Source: Desulfovibrio sp. UCD-KL4C
GTDB lineage: Bacteria > Desulfobacterota > Desulfovibrionia > Desulfovibrionales > Desulfovibrionaceae
Assembly: GCF_006210265.1 (NCBI RefSeq)
Contig: NZ_VCNC01000002.1
Span: 496,001 to 560,000, forward strand
Length of the DNA stretch: 64,000 bases
Reading direction: 5' to 3'
In this document: piece by piece, positions 63,247-64,000 of the stretch
How the letters are laid out: each line of letters begins with the position of its first letter
Position numbering within the stretch: position 1 is the first letter of the stretch
Program-made: the position numbers and the translations under genes
Notes under the pieces: model-generated
Database searches by the model: none
Told to the model about the DNA's origin: nothing
Seen by the model: the letters and a program-made list of their open reading frames with translations, nothing else

Positions 63247-64000
63247 TTAAAATTTCTCAGTAGGATCTAGCAAATCAATTTTTTCATCCGAGCTTGAAGT
63301 TTCCCGCTCCATTTGACTGGCACACAAAGCAAGAGAAATATCTTTACCACTATCTACAAGAGCCTTACGCATATCATCAATAAGTTCTGAAACGTAAACC
63401 ATACATGAGTTGTTAACCCGCTCAGTAACGCAATCACCATGACCGGAAAGAATTGAGAGGATTCGTAGTAATGTAATTTTTTCAGGAGAAACTGCAAAAG
63501 TATAAATATCTTTTTCAGCGTCCTCGTCGCTTCCTTTGACCAAAAGACCACCAGCTACAAAATTATCAAGTAACGTGGTTAAAAAATTGACAGGAACGCC
63601 CATTTCCTCTGCAAGATCTTCAACATAATAGGCTTGCTCTGCACGATTAAATCTCACACTCATTAAGCTCAGAGCCAGCAAAGATATTTTTTGTAAATCT
63701 TCCATACTGGCATTGGGCATAAAACGTTGCTGACGATATAGCATTACATTTTGAACAGCATAACTAATCTCGGAACCCAGCAGGACAATAATCCAACTAA
63801 GATAGAGCCACAGCAAAAATATAGGTAACTGTGCAAAGCTTCCATAAATTGCGTTGTACTTACTAACGCCGATCTGCCAATTAATGTATGCCCACTGTGC
63901 TAGTTGCCAAACTGTTCCGGCAACAACTCCGCCAACACCGGCACTAAAAAGTCGAACACGCGTGTTCGGCATAAATGCATAAATAAATGTAAATGCAACC
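63247..64000 (-). CDS. YihY/BrkB family membrane protein, N-terminus beyond window
   Basis: At least 251 residues visible; the frame stays open to base 64000. The C-terminal part of the membrane domain is clear: PNTRVRLFSAGVGGVVAGTVWQLAQWAYINW and YNAIYGSFAQLPIFLLWLYLSWIIVLLGSEISYAV, a YihY signature. A soluble tail (about 110 residues) resembles a winged helix, with LALSLMSVRFNRAEQAYYVEDLAEEMGVPVNFLTTLLDNFVAGGLLV. It ends 93 bases before cooA. The tail may regulate the membrane part. Function unknown. Confidence 0.85.
   Translation of the reverse strand, partial: VAFTFIYAFMPNTRVRLFSAGVGGVVAGTVWQLAQWAYINWQIGVSKYNAIYGSFAQLPIFLLWLYLSWIIVLLGSEISYAVQNVMLYRQQRFMPNASMEDLQKISLLALSLMSVRFNRAEQAYYVEDLAEEMGVPVNFLTTLLDNFVAGGLLVKGSDEDAEKDIYTFAVSPEKITLLRILSILSGHGDCVTERVNNSCMVYVSELIDDMRKALVDSGKDISLALCASQMERETSSSDEKIDLLDPTEKF

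Overview
The window reads as chromosome of a low-GC, Gram-negative, sulfate-reducing Desulfovibrionales bacterium, most likely a marine or psychrotolerant Desulfovibrio/Maridesulfovibrio relative. The signs are a tetraheme class III cytochrome c3, a cooA-like/cooS/cooC carbon monoxide module, a complete Tol-Pal system, many periplasmic or lipoprotein genes, two c-di-GMP proteins and AT-rich spacers. The genus assignment is inferred from gene content; no marker gene settles it.

Layout. (1) 1-8.9 kb, minus strand: an extracellular polysaccharide and protein-sorting locus. It holds a canonical APS kinase (cut by the window edge), a polyprenyl-phosphate sugar transferase, a large TPR lipoprotein, an exosortase fused to an EpsI domain, a heparinase II/III-like protein, and the wreck of an O-antigen ligase/Wzy-type membrane protein with several frame breaks. 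(2) 9-17.7 kb: an EAL-CBS-GGDEF protein, then genome maintenance genes recD2, recR, ebfC and dnaX, followed by ilvE. (3) 17.8-23.6 kb: a small CBM48 protein, a class I aminotransferase, homoserine dehydrogenase in one unit with an ApgM-like protein (the proposed alternative homoserine kinase) and a thioesterase, then an amidohydrolase. (4) 23.6-26 kb: a TetR regulator with a perfect operator over its own promoter and a PPOX-DUF2867 fusion, then cytochrome c3. (5) 26.3-31.8 kb: a BMP-type nucleoside/purine ABC importer operon followed upstream by gpt, which suggests purine salvage. (6) 31.8-43.8 kb: a small ORF with an in-frame TGA, an S9 peptidase lipoprotein, a Lpd-like flavoprotein, glucokinase, a motB-motA pair behind a good sigma-54 promoter, an MBL hydrolase, maf, a periplasmic binding protein and a PAS-PAS-GGDEF-EAL protein. 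(7) 43.9-52.6 kb: a lone CII-like regulator, pgpA, the pal-tolB-tolA-tolR-tolQ cluster, a sirtuin, a PHP phosphatase, a bifunctional nuclease and miaB. (8) 52.8-59.6 kb: an NTF2-like secreted protein, three kinases in a row (divergent CysC-like, APH-like, PfkB), cutA, a monoheme cytochrome, nth-tgt and a YdcF-like protein. (9) 59.6-64 kb: cooC, cooS with a CooA operator, the cooA-like sensor, and the C-terminal part of a YihY/BrkB protein.

How the parts work together. The exosortase locus should sort C-terminally tagged proteins and link them to envelope polysaccharide, but no tagged target is encoded here and one neighbouring membrane enzyme is dead. The CO module is self-contained: the heme sensor gene lies just upstream, and its predicted 20-bp site sits at class II activator distance from a -10 box of cooS-cooC. 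The hom/ApgM-like pair fits threonine synthesis. Transporter plus gpt fits purine uptake and salvage. The best candidates for something undescribed are the kinase triad, the exosortase/EpsI locus with its decayed polymerase, and the small gene with an internal TGA. No rRNA, tRNA, CRISPR array, insertion sequence or intact prophage was recognised.
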